This document shows positions 1-6,622 of a stretch of 8,010 bases of DNA, one piece after another. The stretch's first letter is position 1; the number at the start of each line of letters is the position of its first letter. The notes beneath the pieces are model-generated. The model did not search any database, was not told the origin of the DNA, and was given only the letters and a program-made list of their open reading frames with translations. Source of the stretch: Thermoprotei archaeon (GTDB lineage: Archaea; Thermoproteota; Methanomethylicia; Nezhaarchaeales; WYZ-LMO8). The position numbers were made by a program, and so were the translations under genes. Where the stretch lies: NCBI GenBank assembly GCA_003649565.1, contig QMSF01000031.1, positions 1 to 8,010 of the forward strand, read 5' to 3'.

Positions 1-993
1 AGCCTAATGGGCAAAGGAGCCATACCAGAAGATCATCCACTATCGTTGGGTATGATAGGAATGCACGGCAAGGCATACGCTAATTATGCTGTCGTTGAAT
101 GCGATGTGCTATTAGCAATCGGAACAAGATTCTCAGATAGAACTACAGGTAAATTCGATGAATTCGCTAAAGGAGCGTATAAAATACATGTAGATATAGA
201 CTCAGCTGAGATAAACAAGAATGTGAACATCGACCTGCCAATAATAGGAGATGCAAAAGAGGTCTTAAGGTTGCTAATAAAGGAGCTCAAGAAGCTACAG
301 AGAATTAAACCTCGTGATACATGGCTCAACAGGATAAGAGAGCTAAGAGCTGCCTTTGAGCGTGGAACTGAGGAATCCACTGGATGTCAGCTTAGGCCTT
401 CACTTGTAATTAAGCTACTCAATAAAATGCTCGAGCCCGGCAAATCAATAGTCACCACGGGTGTAGGCCAAAATCAAATGTGGTGTGCTCTTCACTACAT
501 AGCTAGATCGCCTAGGTCTTTCATAACGTCAGGTGGTCTAGGAACAATGGGATTCGGTTTTCCAGCAGCACTAGGAGCCAAGGTGGCTTGCCCAGAGAAG
601 GTTGTGGTCGACATAGATGGTGATGGAAGCTTCCTAATGACAGAGCAAGACCTAGCGACATCAGTTACAGAAGGCATACCCATAATCGTCATAATCTTAA
701 ATAACAGTGCCCTAGGCATGGTGAGGCAATGGCAGCACCTCCTGTATAGAAGAAGGTTTATGGCAACGAACCTGGGGAGTATACCAGACTTCGTAAAGCT
801 AGCCCAAGCATTTGGAGCTGAAGGAATAAGGCCTGGCTCATGCGAAGAGCTTGAAGAAGCATTAAAACAAGCCATGAAGAATGAGGTGACAACAGTAATA
901 GACGTGCCAATATCACAAGAAGAAAGGGTCTTCCCAATGGTATTGCCTGGAAAAGCCCTCCATGAGGTGTTGATCGGTGAGCCAAAGAGCTGA
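1..993 (+). CDS. ilvB: Acetolactate synthase large (catalytic) subunit, 5'-truncated
   Basis: This is the C-terminal 330 residues of the thiamine diphosphate enzyme that condenses two pyruvates to 2-acetolactate, or pyruvate with 2-oxobutyrate to 2-aceto-2-hydroxybutyrate. The reading frame is open from base 1, and the ATG at base 7 is internal: family members carry a similar LMGKGAFPEDHP stretch in mid-protein, so roughly 230-250 N-terminal residues lie outside the window. Visible are the end of the central domain (GTRFSDRTTGKF, HVDIDSAEINKN) and the full C-terminal ThDP domain. That domain has GGLGTMGFGFPAALGAK and the metal/ThDP motif starting GDGSFLMT and ending in NN (about 614-705). The stop TGA at 991-993 lies inside ilvN, so the catalytic and regulatory subunits overlap by 17 bases, as expected for partners. 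The short loop YRRRFMATNL differs a little from the usual YNRRYSATDL, but nothing suggests loss of activity. Confidence 0.96.
   Translation, partial: SLMGKGAIPEDHPLSLGMIGMHGKAYANYAVVECDVLLAIGTRFSDRTTGKFDEFAKGAYKIHVDIDSAEINKNVNIDLPIIGDAKEVLRLLIKELKKLQRIKPRDTWLNRIRELRAAFERGTEESTGCQLRPSLVIKLLNKMLEPGKSIVTTGVGQNQMWCALHYIARSPRSFITSGGLGTMGFGFPAALGAKVACPEKVVVDIDGDGSFLMTEQDLATSVTEGIPIIVIILNNSALGMVRQWQHLLYRRRFMATNLGSIPDFVKLAQAFGAEGIRPGSCEELEEALKQAMKNEVTTVIDVPISQEERVFPMVLPGKALHEVLIGEPKS
964..969 (+). promoter_or_regulatory. Shine-Dalgarno site for ilvN, inside ilvB
   Basis: GAGGTG lies 7 bases before the GTG start of ilvN and matches the archaeal anti-SD core. It sits within ilvB codons, so it supports GTG at 977 as the true start and points to translational coupling of the two acetolactate synthase subunits. 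Confidence 0.6.
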
Positions 994-1468
994 GCCCAGG
1001 ATAATAGTGACTATAGTCGAAGACAAACCAGGTGTTCTGTACAAGGTAAGTTCAATAATTAGGAGAAAAGGAATAAACATAGATGCGATAACCGTAGCGC
1101 CAACAACAGAGCCGGGCATATCAAAAATGACATTTCTAGTCAATACAGATGCTGAAACTGTAGATCAACTTGTAAGACAAATAGAAAAAGTGCCAACAGT
1201 CATATCCGTAGGCTCAAGCCCTCTTAAAGGTCTCTACTCGAAAGAGCTAGCATTGATAAAAGTCAGTGCGTCAAAGCCAGGTGAAAGAGAGATGATCTAT
1301 GCATTAACCTCAAAGCTCAATGCTCGCATTATAGAGGAAAAGGCTTTCACCCTAACGATTGAGGTCATAGGGACGCCAGAGGAGGTAAGTGACTTTATAA
1401 ATCAATTAAGGTCTATAACTGAAATCGTGGATCTCGCTAGAACAGGCCCAGTGGCATTGTCGAGGTAG
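977..1468 (+). CDS. ilvN: Acetolactate synthase small (regulatory) subunit
   Basis: This 163-residue protein is the usual length for the regulatory partner of IlvB. In the family it raises catalytic activity and carries feedback inhibition by branched-chain amino acids. The N-terminal ACT domain spans about residues 8-75, with the typical VEDKPGVLYKVSSIIRRKG and the NIDAITVAPTTEPGISKMT segment that forms the effector-binding interface. A second ACT-like domain follows (ELALIKVSA to about residue 158) and ends in the family-typical RTGPVALSR. The start is GTG at 977, chosen because it gives the expected N-terminus just before RIIVTIVEDKPG and has GAGGTG 7 bases upstream. It overlaps ilvB by 17 bases. 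A gene symbol such as ilvH would fit the sequence equally well. Confidence 0.95.
   Translation: MSQRAEPRIIVTIVEDKPGVLYKVSSIIRRKGINIDAITVAPTTEPGISKMTFLVNTDAETVDQLVRQIEKVPTVISVGSSPLKGLYSKELALIKVSASKPGEREMIYALTSKLNARIIEEKAFTLTIEVIGTPEEVSDFINQLRSITEIVDLARTGPVALSR
1462..1466 (+). promoter_or_regulatory. Shine-Dalgarno site for ilvC, across the end of ilvN
   Basis: GAGGT lies 8 bases before the TTG start of ilvC and shares its last base with the ilvN stop codon TAG. It supports TTG at 1475 as the start. Confidence 0.55.
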
Positions 1469-1474
1469 ATTATC

Positions 1475-2464
1475 TTGGCCCGTATATATAAAGACCATGA
1501 AATAGACGATAGCATCCTCAAGAACTCAACTATAGCAGTCATAGGTTATGGAAGTCAAGGAAGAGCACAAGCGCTAAATCTGAGGGATAGTGGCTTCAAA
1601 GTAATCTTAGGATTAAAGAAAGGAGGGAGATCGTGGAGCTTAGCCTCATCTGAGGGCTTTCAAGTATACGAAATTCCCGAAGCAGTTGAGAAAGGAGACA
1701 TAATACTATTCCTTATACCAGATACAGAGCAGCCACAAGTCTACGAGCAGCAGATTAAGCCGAAGCTCCATGAAGGTAAAAGCCTATGCTTTGCCCATGG
1801 CTTTAACATACACTTCGGGGTCATAAAGCCGCCGAAAGAAATCGATGTCTTCATGATTGCACCTAAAAGCCCAGGAGCAAAGGTTAGAGAGGCATATTTA
1901 CAAGGTAAAGGCGTTCCAGCATTAGTGGCAGTCCATAACGACTATTCAGGCAAGGCTCTTCAAAAGGCCCTAGCCATAGCTAAGGGCATTGGATGTGCGA
2001 GAGCAGGTGTCATAGAGACAACATTCAAGGAAGAAACAGAAACAGACCTCATAGGCGAGCAATGCGTATTAGTCGGAGGGCTAATGGAGCTCATAAAGAA
2101 GGGCTTTGAAATACTAGTTGAAGAAGGCTATCAACCTGAAGTAGCATACTTCGAGGTTTGTAATGAAGCCAAGCTCATAATGGACCTGATATACGCAGGT
2201 GGCCTCATAGGAATGCTTCGAGGAGTAAGCGATACAGCCAAATATGGAGGGCTCACCGTTGGCCCCAAAGTCATAGACGAAAAAGTCAAAGAAAACATGA
2301 GAGAAGCAGCAAAACGCGTCAAGGATGGATCCTTCGCCAAAGAATGGATTGAGGAATGCGCGTCAGGAAAGAAAAGGCTCATGGAGCTCATGAAGGCAAT
2401 AGAATCCCATAAGCTTGAAGTCGTAGGAAAAGAAATGAGAAAGCTAGCTGGCATTGAGAGCTGA
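1475..2464 (+). CDS. ilvC: Ketol-acid reductoisomerase (class I)
   Basis: This enzyme isomerises and reduces 2-acetolactate to 2,3-dihydroxyisovalerate using NAD(P)H and magnesium; the aceto-hydroxybutyrate branch feeds isoleucine. At 329 residues it is the length of the short class I form. The Rossmann domain has [10 protein letters not shown] at 24-33. The cofactor-specificity loop LKKGGRSWS (47-55) is basic and serine-rich, which suggests NADPH preference. Family-conserved catalytic and metal-binding positions are visible: H108 in AHGFNIH, K131 in APKSPG, D191 and E195 in DLIGEQ, E227 and E231 in [11 protein letters not shown], and S252 in GVSDTAKYG. The start is TTG at 1475, 6 bases after the ilvN stop; it gives the expected short leader before the Rossmann fold. 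I see no missing key residue. Confidence 0.96.
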   Translation: MARIYKDHEIDDSILKNSTIAVIGYGSQGRAQALNLRDSGFKVILGLKKGGRSWSLASSEGFQVYEIPEAVEKGDIILFLIPDTEQPQVYEQQIKPKLHEGKSLCFAHGFNIHFGVIKPPKEIDVFMIAPKSPGAKVREAYLQGKGVPALVAVHNDYSGKALQKALAIAKGIGCARAGVIETTFKEETETDLIGEQCVLVGGLMELIKKGFEILVEEGYQPEVAYFEVCNEAKLIMDLIYAGGLIGMLRGVSDTAKYGGLTVGPKVIDEKVKENMREAAKRVKDGSFAKEWIEECASGKKRLMELMKAIESHKLEVVGKEMRKLAGIES

Positions 2465-2470
2465 TATGGC

Positions 2471-4126
2471 TTGACCCTGCGAAGCAAAATAATAAAGGAG
2501 TTTCCAGCTAGAGCTCCTCATCGAAGCCTCCTCAAAGCCTTAGGCTTAACCGATAAGGATCTCGAAAAGCCCTTCATAGCAATAGTCAACAGCTATTCAG
2601 AGATAGTCCCAGGTCATGTGCACTTGAGAAGAATAGCTGAAGCCGTGAAGAACGGCGTGCTTAATGCTGGAGGCCAGCCATTTGAGGTCAATACAATAGC
2701 GATATGCGATGGCATAGCAATGGGCCATGAAGGGATGAAATACTCGTTACCCTCAAGAGACCTCATAGCCGACTCTATCGAAGTAGTTGTTGAAGCCCAT
2801 AAGTTCGATGGCATGGTGCTAATATGTTCATGCGATAAGATCATACCCGGAATGCTAATGGCAGCAGTCAGGCTCAATATACCATCAATAATCGTGACTG
2901 GAGGACCAATGATGCCAGGAGACTACAAAGGAGAGAAGATAACATTAACAAAAATCTTTGAGGCTGTAGGCGAGTACGCTAAAGGCCGCATTACGATAGA
3001 AGATCTGAAAGAAATAGAAAACAATGTATGTCCAGGACCTGGGTCATGTAGTGGCATGTTTACGGCAAATACCATGGCTTGTCTAGTAGAAGCTATGGGA
3101 ATGGGGCTACCAGGGACGGGCACGACACCAGCAGTATCAGCTGAAAGACTTAGAATAGCTGAGGATTCAGGAAGACTAATAGTCGAAATGGTAAAGAGAG
3201 ATCTCAAGCCAAGAGACGTAATGACATATAAGGCCTTCTTAAATGCCATAGCAGTTGACATAGCACTAGGAGGATCAACAAATACCGCATTACACTTACC
3301 AGCCATAGCGCACGAGGCAGGCATAGAGCTCACGTTAGACGAGTTCGACAAGATGAGCAGGATAGTACCGCAGCTATGCACGATATCACCCAACGGTCCG
3401 CACACCGTTTACGATTTCTACCTTGCAGGCGGGGTCATGGCGTTAATGTCAGAGATAAAGCAATACCTACATCTGGACGCGCTAACGGTAACAGGCAAGA
3501 CCATAGGCGATCTCATAGAGAAAGCTCATGTCAAAAATAGAGAAGTCATAAGGAGCATTTCAACCCCCGTCATGAGGGAGGGAGGCTTAGCGGTACTAAA
3601 AGGCTCATTAGCGCCAGAAGGCTCAATAGTCAAGATCGCGGCTGTGCCGAAATCCATGTGGAAATTCAAGGGAGTAGCAAGAACCTTCAACTCAGAGGAA
3701 GAAGCTGTTGAAGCGATAAAGAGCGGCAAGATAAAGGAGGGAGATGTAATAGTCATAAGGTATGAAGGCCCAAAAGGAGGACCAGGAATGAGAGAAATGT
3801 TAACACCAACATCATTAATAGTAGGCATGGGACTATGGGAGAAGGTAGCATTAGTAACTGACGGAAGATTCTCAGGAGCAACAAGAGGATTAGCCGTAGG
3901 CCACGTATCGCCTGAAGCAGCTGAAGGAGGACCAATAGCGAGAATAGTTGATGGCGACATCATAACGATAGACATTGAAAATAGGAGAATAGACGTTGAA
4001 TTCACAGTACCAGAAGAGGAAAGAGCAAGGAGAATCACTCCACCAGAAAAGCAGCTTAAAGGCTATCTCGCAAGATACTCACAAAAAGCATCATCAGCAA
4101 GCAGAGGAGCTATCATAACACAATAA
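2471..4126 (+). CDS. ilvD: Dihydroxy-acid dehydratase
   Basis: This enzyme dehydrates 2,3-dihydroxyisovalerate (or the methylvalerate analogue) to the 2-oxo acid, using an iron-sulfur cluster. The 551 residues are typical of archaeal forms. Candidate cluster and metal residues are C119 and C121 (ICSCDK) and C187 and C193 (CPGPGSCSG); C79 lies in AICDGIAMGHEG. The early segment reads EIVPGHVHL, without the cysteine of the PCNxHL motif found in [2Fe-2S] plant and mycobacterial enzymes, so it resembles the oxygen-sensitive E. coli-like type; this is inference. The C-terminal half has YEGPKGGPGMREML and DGRFSGATRGLAVGHVSPEA, which includes the proposed catalytic serine. The start TTG at 2471, 6 bases after ilvC, gives MTLRSKII just ahead of the conserved APHRSLLKA. 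No clear SD precedes it, so coupling to ilvC is likely. It is the last gene of the operon seen here. Confidence 0.96.
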   Translation: MTLRSKIIKEFPARAPHRSLLKALGLTDKDLEKPFIAIVNSYSEIVPGHVHLRRIAEAVKNGVLNAGGQPFEVNTIAICDGIAMGHEGMKYSLPSRDLIADSIEVVVEAHKFDGMVLICSCDKIIPGMLMAAVRLNIPSIIVTGGPMMPGDYKGEKITLTKIFEAVGEYAKGRITIEDLKEIENNVCPGPGSCSGMFTANTMACLVEAMGMGLPGTGTTPAVSAERLRIAEDSGRLIVEMVKRDLKPRDVMTYKAFLNAIAVDIALGGSTNTALHLPAIAHEAGIELTLDEFDKMSRIVPQLCTISPNGPHTVYDFYLAGGVMALMSEIKQYLHLDALTVTGKTIGDLIEKAHVKNREVIRSISTPVMREGGLAVLKGSLAPEGSIVKIAAVPKSMWKFKGVARTFNSEEEAVEAIKSGKIKEGDVIVIRYEGPKGGPGMREMLTPTSLIVGMGLWEKVALVTDGRFSGATRGLAVGHVSPEAAEGGPIARIVDGDIITIDIENRRIDVEFTVPEEERARRITPPEKQLKGYLARYSQKASSASRGAIITQ

Positions 4127-4148
4127 GTTCGCCATTTCCTAGGCTGCT

Positions 4149-4159
4149 AAAGAAGAGGA
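4149..4159 (-). terminator. Pyrimidine tract, possible transcript end
   Basis: Read on the minus strand this is TCCTCTTCTTT, directly after the GC-rich structured island. Archaeal termination often occurs at T-rich tracts, so it could mark the 3' end of the non-coding RNA. It is interrupted by several C residues, so the call is weak. Confidence 0.25.
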
Positions 4160-4226
4160 TTTGGGTCGCCTCCGGCCCAGCGCATTCTCGTCATCAATCT
4201 GCGTGGTCAGGACCGCTCATCCCCGA
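4160..4226 (-). other. GC-rich structured stretch after the H/ACA hairpin, function unknown
   Basis: Directly 3' of the H/ACA hairpin, the minus strand stays GC-rich and continues with a hairpin CGCA (4203-4200) / TGCG (4184-4181). It closes a 15-base loop, GATTGATGACGAGAA, rich in GA and UGA steps as in K-turn or K-loop elements bound by L7Ae. CCA/TGG can extend this stem if one C is bulged. AAA lies 14 bases beyond the extended stem, the spacing of an ACA-like box. However, I could not find a convincing lower stem or pocket, so a second H/ACA unit is not established. I also find no tRNA, 5S, SRP or RNase P signature in it. It may be a 3' extension of the same transcript or a separate small RNA. 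Confidence 0.35.
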
Positions 4227-4242
4227 TGTGCCCCGCCTGACC
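4205..4242. repeat. 7-bp perfect inverted repeat overlapping the guide arm
   Basis: GGTCAGG at 4205-4211 and CCTGACC at 4236-4242 are perfect inverted complements separated by 24 bases. On the minus strand the loop can hold an inner stem CATC/GATG. The repeat covers most of the 3' guide arm (4238-4243) and the start of the lower stem of the H/ACA hairpin. The two folds therefore exclude each other. The H/ACA fold has the longer closing stem. Confidence 0.5.
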
Positions 4243-4300
4243 GATCCGCCTTCATCTTCACCCCCCATAAGGGGTCTCGGCGGACGTGAGAGGGCGGGGC
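4227..4300 (-). ncRNA. H/ACA box guide sRNA (rRNA pseudouridylation)
   Basis: H/ACA sRNAs act with Cbf5, Nop10, Gar1 and L7Ae to turn a chosen uridine into pseudouridine. On the minus strand the 74-base element has, in order:
- lower stem strand GCCCCGCC (4300-4293)
- left pocket CTCTCAC (4292-4286)
- upper stem GTCCGCC (4285-4279)
- a GA-rich asymmetric internal loop (GAGA on one side, purine-rich TGAAGATGAA on the other) below a CCCC/GGGG tip with loop TTAT
- upper stem return GGCGGAT (4250-4244)
- right pocket CGGTCA (4243-4238)
- lower stem GGCGGGGC (4237-4230)
- ACA (4229-4227)
The upper stem is 14 bases from ACA, within the family's 14-16 rule. The pocket pairs with GACCG and GUGAGA flanking UC in conserved large-subunit rRNA, so the target would be that U (about E. 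coli U2593, by my count). The internal loop fits a K-turn, but its exact register is unclear. On the plus strand the GA-rich loop would become pyrimidine-rich, so the minus strand is preferred. Confidence 0.75.
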
Positions 4301-4324
4301 CAATATTATAATTTCTAATGTAAG

Positions 4325-4333
4325 AAATAAAAA
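4325..4333 (-). promoter_or_regulatory. T-rich box: sRNA TATA box and/or purB terminator
   Basis: On the minus strand this reads TTTTTATTT and its centre lies about 28 bases before the first base of the GC-rich hairpin, the right distance for an archaeal TATA box driving an sRNA that begins near 4301. It also lies about 42 bases after the purB stop and ends a T-rich run, so it could instead stop purB transcription. The sequence alone does not separate these roles. Confidence 0.35.
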
Positions 4334-4374
4334 CCTAGTCTTAATGCATTATTTCGCTTTCAACTTTCTGCTCA

Positions 4375-5739
4375 TTAGACTTGTGAAGCTACGCTTAGTG
4401 CCTCTTTGACTGCTTTGTCTATCAGCTTATAGGTTTCTCCAAGGTAGTTCTCTGGTTTCATTATTTCATCTATTTCTTCATCGCTCAATAGTTTTTTGAC
4501 TCTTGCATCTTTCTTTAACAGCTCTGATAGATGCACGTCTTCAACTATGGATTTTAATGATAATTCTCTTAACAGCTTATGGGCCTCCTGCCTGCTCATA
4601 CCTTTCATTGTCAAGGCTATCATCACTGCTTCGCTCATAATCCTGCCCTTAGTTAATTCAAGATTCCTCCTCATGTTTTCAGGGTAAACTCGAAGGTTTC
4701 TCAGAACTCTTATGGTTCTACGCAACATTTCATCTAGTAGAATGCATGATTCCGGTATTATGAAGCGCTCATTAGCGGAATTCGTTAAATCTCTCTCATG
4801 CCATAACGGTATGTTTTCTAATGCTGGTATCACGAGGCTTCTCATGAGCTTAGCCAAGCTTGAGATGTTCTCGCAATCGATAGGGTTTTGCTTATGAGGC
4901 ATGGTTGAGCTTCCCACTTGCTCTACGCCGAAACCCTCAGCTAACTCCATTATCTCTGGCCTCTGAAGATTTCTTATCTCAGTGGCTATCTTGTCTAGGC
5001 TTGAAGCTATGATGGCAAAGAGGCTTATGAGCTCTGCAAGCCTATCTCTTTGAACTATCTGGGTTGATATTGTCACAGGCTTTAGGCCGAGGATCTTCAT
5101 GACCTCTTCTTGAACTTCAAGCCCTTTACCCATAAAGCTGGCCATAGTCCCCACGGCGCCAGACATTTTCCCCACAAGAACCCTCTTCTTGGCTTCTTCC
5201 AGCCTCTCAATATGCCTCGCGATTTCTGATGCCCATACAGCGAACTTAAAGCCTAAGGTTATAGGTAAAGCGTGTTGTCCATGAGTCCTACCAATCATTA
5301 CCGTATCCTTATGTTTAATAGCTAAATCGCATAGTAATCGGCATAGCTCTTTAAGCCTGGCTTCAATTATTGCTAATGCATCTTTAAGTTGAAGCGCTAT
5401 AGCTGTGTCAACTATATCGTAGCTGGTGGCTCCAACATGGACATAGCCTCCATGCTCACCGCAAATCTCAGCTAACGCCTCGACCATAGCCATTACGTCA
5501 TGTCTGATCTTCGCTTCAATTTCCTTAACCCTCTCGAGCTTAACGTATTTCACATTTGCCTTCTCTGCTATGACCTCAGCAGCCTCTCTAGGTATAATGC
5601 CAAGCTTGGCATTGGCTTTGGCTAAAGCAGCTTCAACATCAAGCATTCTCTGAAGCCTGGCCTCCTCAGTGAATATTCTCCTCATTTCTTCGCTTCCATA
5701 CCTACCAGAGTCTATGGGTAGAATGCTCACTTTGACCAC
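4375..5739 (-). CDS. purB: Adenylosuccinate lyase
   Basis: This fumarase/aspartase superfamily enzyme releases fumarate twice in purine synthesis: from SAICAR to give AICAR, and from adenylosuccinate to give AMP. The 454 residues match the family length. The N-terminus has the typical RYGSEEMRRIFTEEARLQ. Active-site segments are visible in order: H80 in KIRHDVMA, HVGATSYDIVDTA (101-113), GRTHGQHALPIT (150-161) with the probable acid H153, and the superfamily signature loop GSSTMPHKQNP (276-286) that carries the serine base. The start is GTG at 5739; an ATG at 5743 is out of frame. No SD is evident upstream, so a leaderless or near-leaderless mRNA is possible. The gene is convergent with ilvD and divergent from purC, whose product makes one of its substrates. 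Confidence 0.96.
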   Translation of the reverse strand: MVKVSILPIDSGRYGSEEMRRIFTEEARLQRMLDVEAALAKANAKLGIIPREAAEVIAEKANVKYVKLERVKEIEAKIRHDVMAMVEALAEICGEHGGYVHVGATSYDIVDTAIALQLKDALAIIEARLKELCRLLCDLAIKHKDTVMIGRTHGQHALPITLGFKFAVWASEIARHIERLEEAKKRVLVGKMSGAVGTMASFMGKGLEVQEEVMKILGLKPVTISTQIVQRDRLAELISLFAIIASSLDKIATEIRNLQRPEIMELAEGFGVEQVGSSTMPHKQNPIDCENISSLAKLMRSLVIPALENIPLWHERDLTNSANERFIIPESCILLDEMLRRTIRVLRNLRVYPENMRRNLELTKGRIMSEAVMIALTMKGMSRQEAHKLLRELSLKSIVEDVHLSELLKKDARVKKLLSDEEIDEIMKPENYLGETYKLIDKAVKEALSVASQV

Positions 5740-5762
5740 ACATTAGAATTTAAGGAGTATCC

Positions 5763-5770
5763 TTCTAAAA
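5763..5770 (-). promoter_or_regulatory. Possible TATA box for purB
   Basis: TTTTAGAA on the minus strand lies about 25-30 bases before the GTG start of purB. This would place transcription start almost at the start codon, in line with the absence of an SD. It is a single weak motif in an AT-rich region. Confidence 0.25.
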
Positions 5771-5828
5771 CTCTTAGGCTCCAAGATCGTAAAATACGAG
5801 CTTGTAATGAGGTATTACGGAGATAGCA

Positions 5829-5836
5829 TTTTATTA
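5829..5836 (+). promoter_or_regulatory. Possible TATA box for the purC-purF operon
   Basis: TTTTATTA lies in the 157-base divergent spacer (5740-5896), which holds no gene. A start of transcription about 25 bases downstream (near 5858) would give a leader of roughly 40 bases that includes the AGGAGG site at 5886. A second AT-rich box, CTTAAATG near 5865-5872, is an alternative, but would leave the SD outside the mRNA. Confidence 0.3.
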
Positions 5837-5885
5837 GCGTGTACGCTTAGAGCTCCTACTAAAGCTTAAATGTTTAAACGTAGAT

Positions 5886-5891
5886 AGGAGG
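5886..5891 (+). promoter_or_regulatory. Shine-Dalgarno site for purC
   Basis: AGGAGG is the strongest ribosome binding site in the window. It lies 5 bases before the GTG at 5897 and 11 before the ATG at 5903, so its spacing favours the GTG as start. Confidence 0.6.
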
Positions 5892-5896
5892 CATAG

Positions 5897-6622
5897 GTGG
5901 TAATGAGCTACAAAATTGGTGAGCTCATAGCCTCAGGTAAGACCAAGCTAGTCTACTCATTGGATAACCCTTCTCTCGTTCTTCTGAAGTTTAAAGATGA
6001 TGTAACAGCACTAGATGGTAAAAAGAGAGACGTCATTGTAGGTAAAGGCGTGCTAAATGCGGGTATATCAGCTAAGCTCTTCCAATTACTCAAAGAGAGC
6101 AATATCGATAATCACTACGTTGAAATGTATGATCCAACATCTCTCGTAGTTGAGAAGCTCGAAATGATACCCGTCGAGGTTGTATGCAGAAACATTGCGA
6201 CTGGAAGCATAGTCAAGAGGTTACCCATAAGTGAGGGAACAGTCTTTGATCCGCCAATAGTCGAATTCTTTCTCAAAGACGACGCTAGAGGAGACCCCAT
6301 GATAACGGAATCACATATGACGGCATTGAAACTAGCATCTAAAAGCGAAGTTGAGAAAATAGTCGAGATGGCGCTAAAGGCAAACGAGGTCTTAAAGAGC
6401 TTTCTTGCAAGCAAAGGTCTTACCCTCATAGACTTTAAGCTTGAATTCGGCAGGAGAAACGGTAGGATAATCATAGGAGATGAGTTAGACCCGGATTGCA
6501 TGAGGATTAGAGATACCTCAACAGGAAGAATACTTGACAAAGACCTCTATAGAAAGGGAGCAACGCTAGAGGAGGTCAAGAGAGCATACGAAGAGGTTTA
6601 TAGGAGGATAGTTGAGGCGTGA
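5897..6622 (+). CDS. purC: SAICAR synthetase (phosphoribosylaminoimidazole-succinocarboxamide synthase)
   Basis: This enzyme uses ATP to join CAIR and aspartate into SAICAR, the substrate that PurB then cleaves. The 241 residues fit the single-domain bacterial and archaeal form. Visible are the nucleotide-binding start IASGKTKLVY (11-20), the signature IPVEVVCRNIATGSIVKRL (91-109), FDPPIVEFFLKDDARGDPMI (117-136), and the C-terminal metal/ATP segments DFKLEFGR and GDELDPDCMRIRD. The start is either GTG at 5897, favoured by AGGAGG 5 bases upstream, or ATG at 5903, which would give the common N-terminus MSYKIGEL; only two residues differ. The stop TGA overlaps the purF start in GTGA, so the two genes are translated from one mRNA, probably coupled. 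Confidence 0.95.
   Translation: MVMSYKIGELIASGKTKLVYSLDNPSLVLLKFKDDVTALDGKKRDVIVGKGVLNAGISAKLFQLLKESNIDNHYVEMYDPTSLVVEKLEMIPVEVVCRNIATGSIVKRLPISEGTVFDPPIVEFFLKDDARGDPMITESHMTALKLASKSEVEKIVEMALKANEVLKSFLASKGLTLIDFKLEFGRRNGRIIIGDELDPDCMRIRDTSTGRILDKDLYRKGATLEEVKRAYEEVYRRIVEA
6602..6607 (+). promoter_or_regulatory. Shine-Dalgarno site for purF, inside purC
   Basis: AGGAGG lies 11 bases before the GTG start of purF, within the last purC codons. The spacing is slightly long, but no other start codon in this frame fits before the conserved cysteine. Confidence 0.45.

Noticed and set aside
2923..4038. Long minus-strand open frames opposite ilvD (such as 2923-3405 and 3526-4038), and similar ones opposite ilvB, ilvC, purC and purF
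   Set aside because: They are shadows of well-supported genes, with low-complexity Ser/Leu/Ile-rich translations and no recognisable motif.
4160..4240. C/D box guide RNA
   Set aside because: TTGATGA resembles box C and CCTGACC contains CTGA, but order and spacing do not give a C, D', C', D arrangement on either strand.
4140..4302. GC-rich island as RNase P RNA, SRP RNA, 5S rRNA or a tRNA
   Set aside because: It lacks the RNase P core (GAGGAAAGTCC), the SRP helix 8 motif, 5S landmarks and any tRNA T-arm (GTTCNANNC-like). It is also too short for SRP RNA.
5865..5880. TTTAAA-rich near-palindrome before purC as a regulator binding site
   Set aside because: Short AT palindromes are expected by chance in this AT-rich spacer, and no second copy or known operator was seen.
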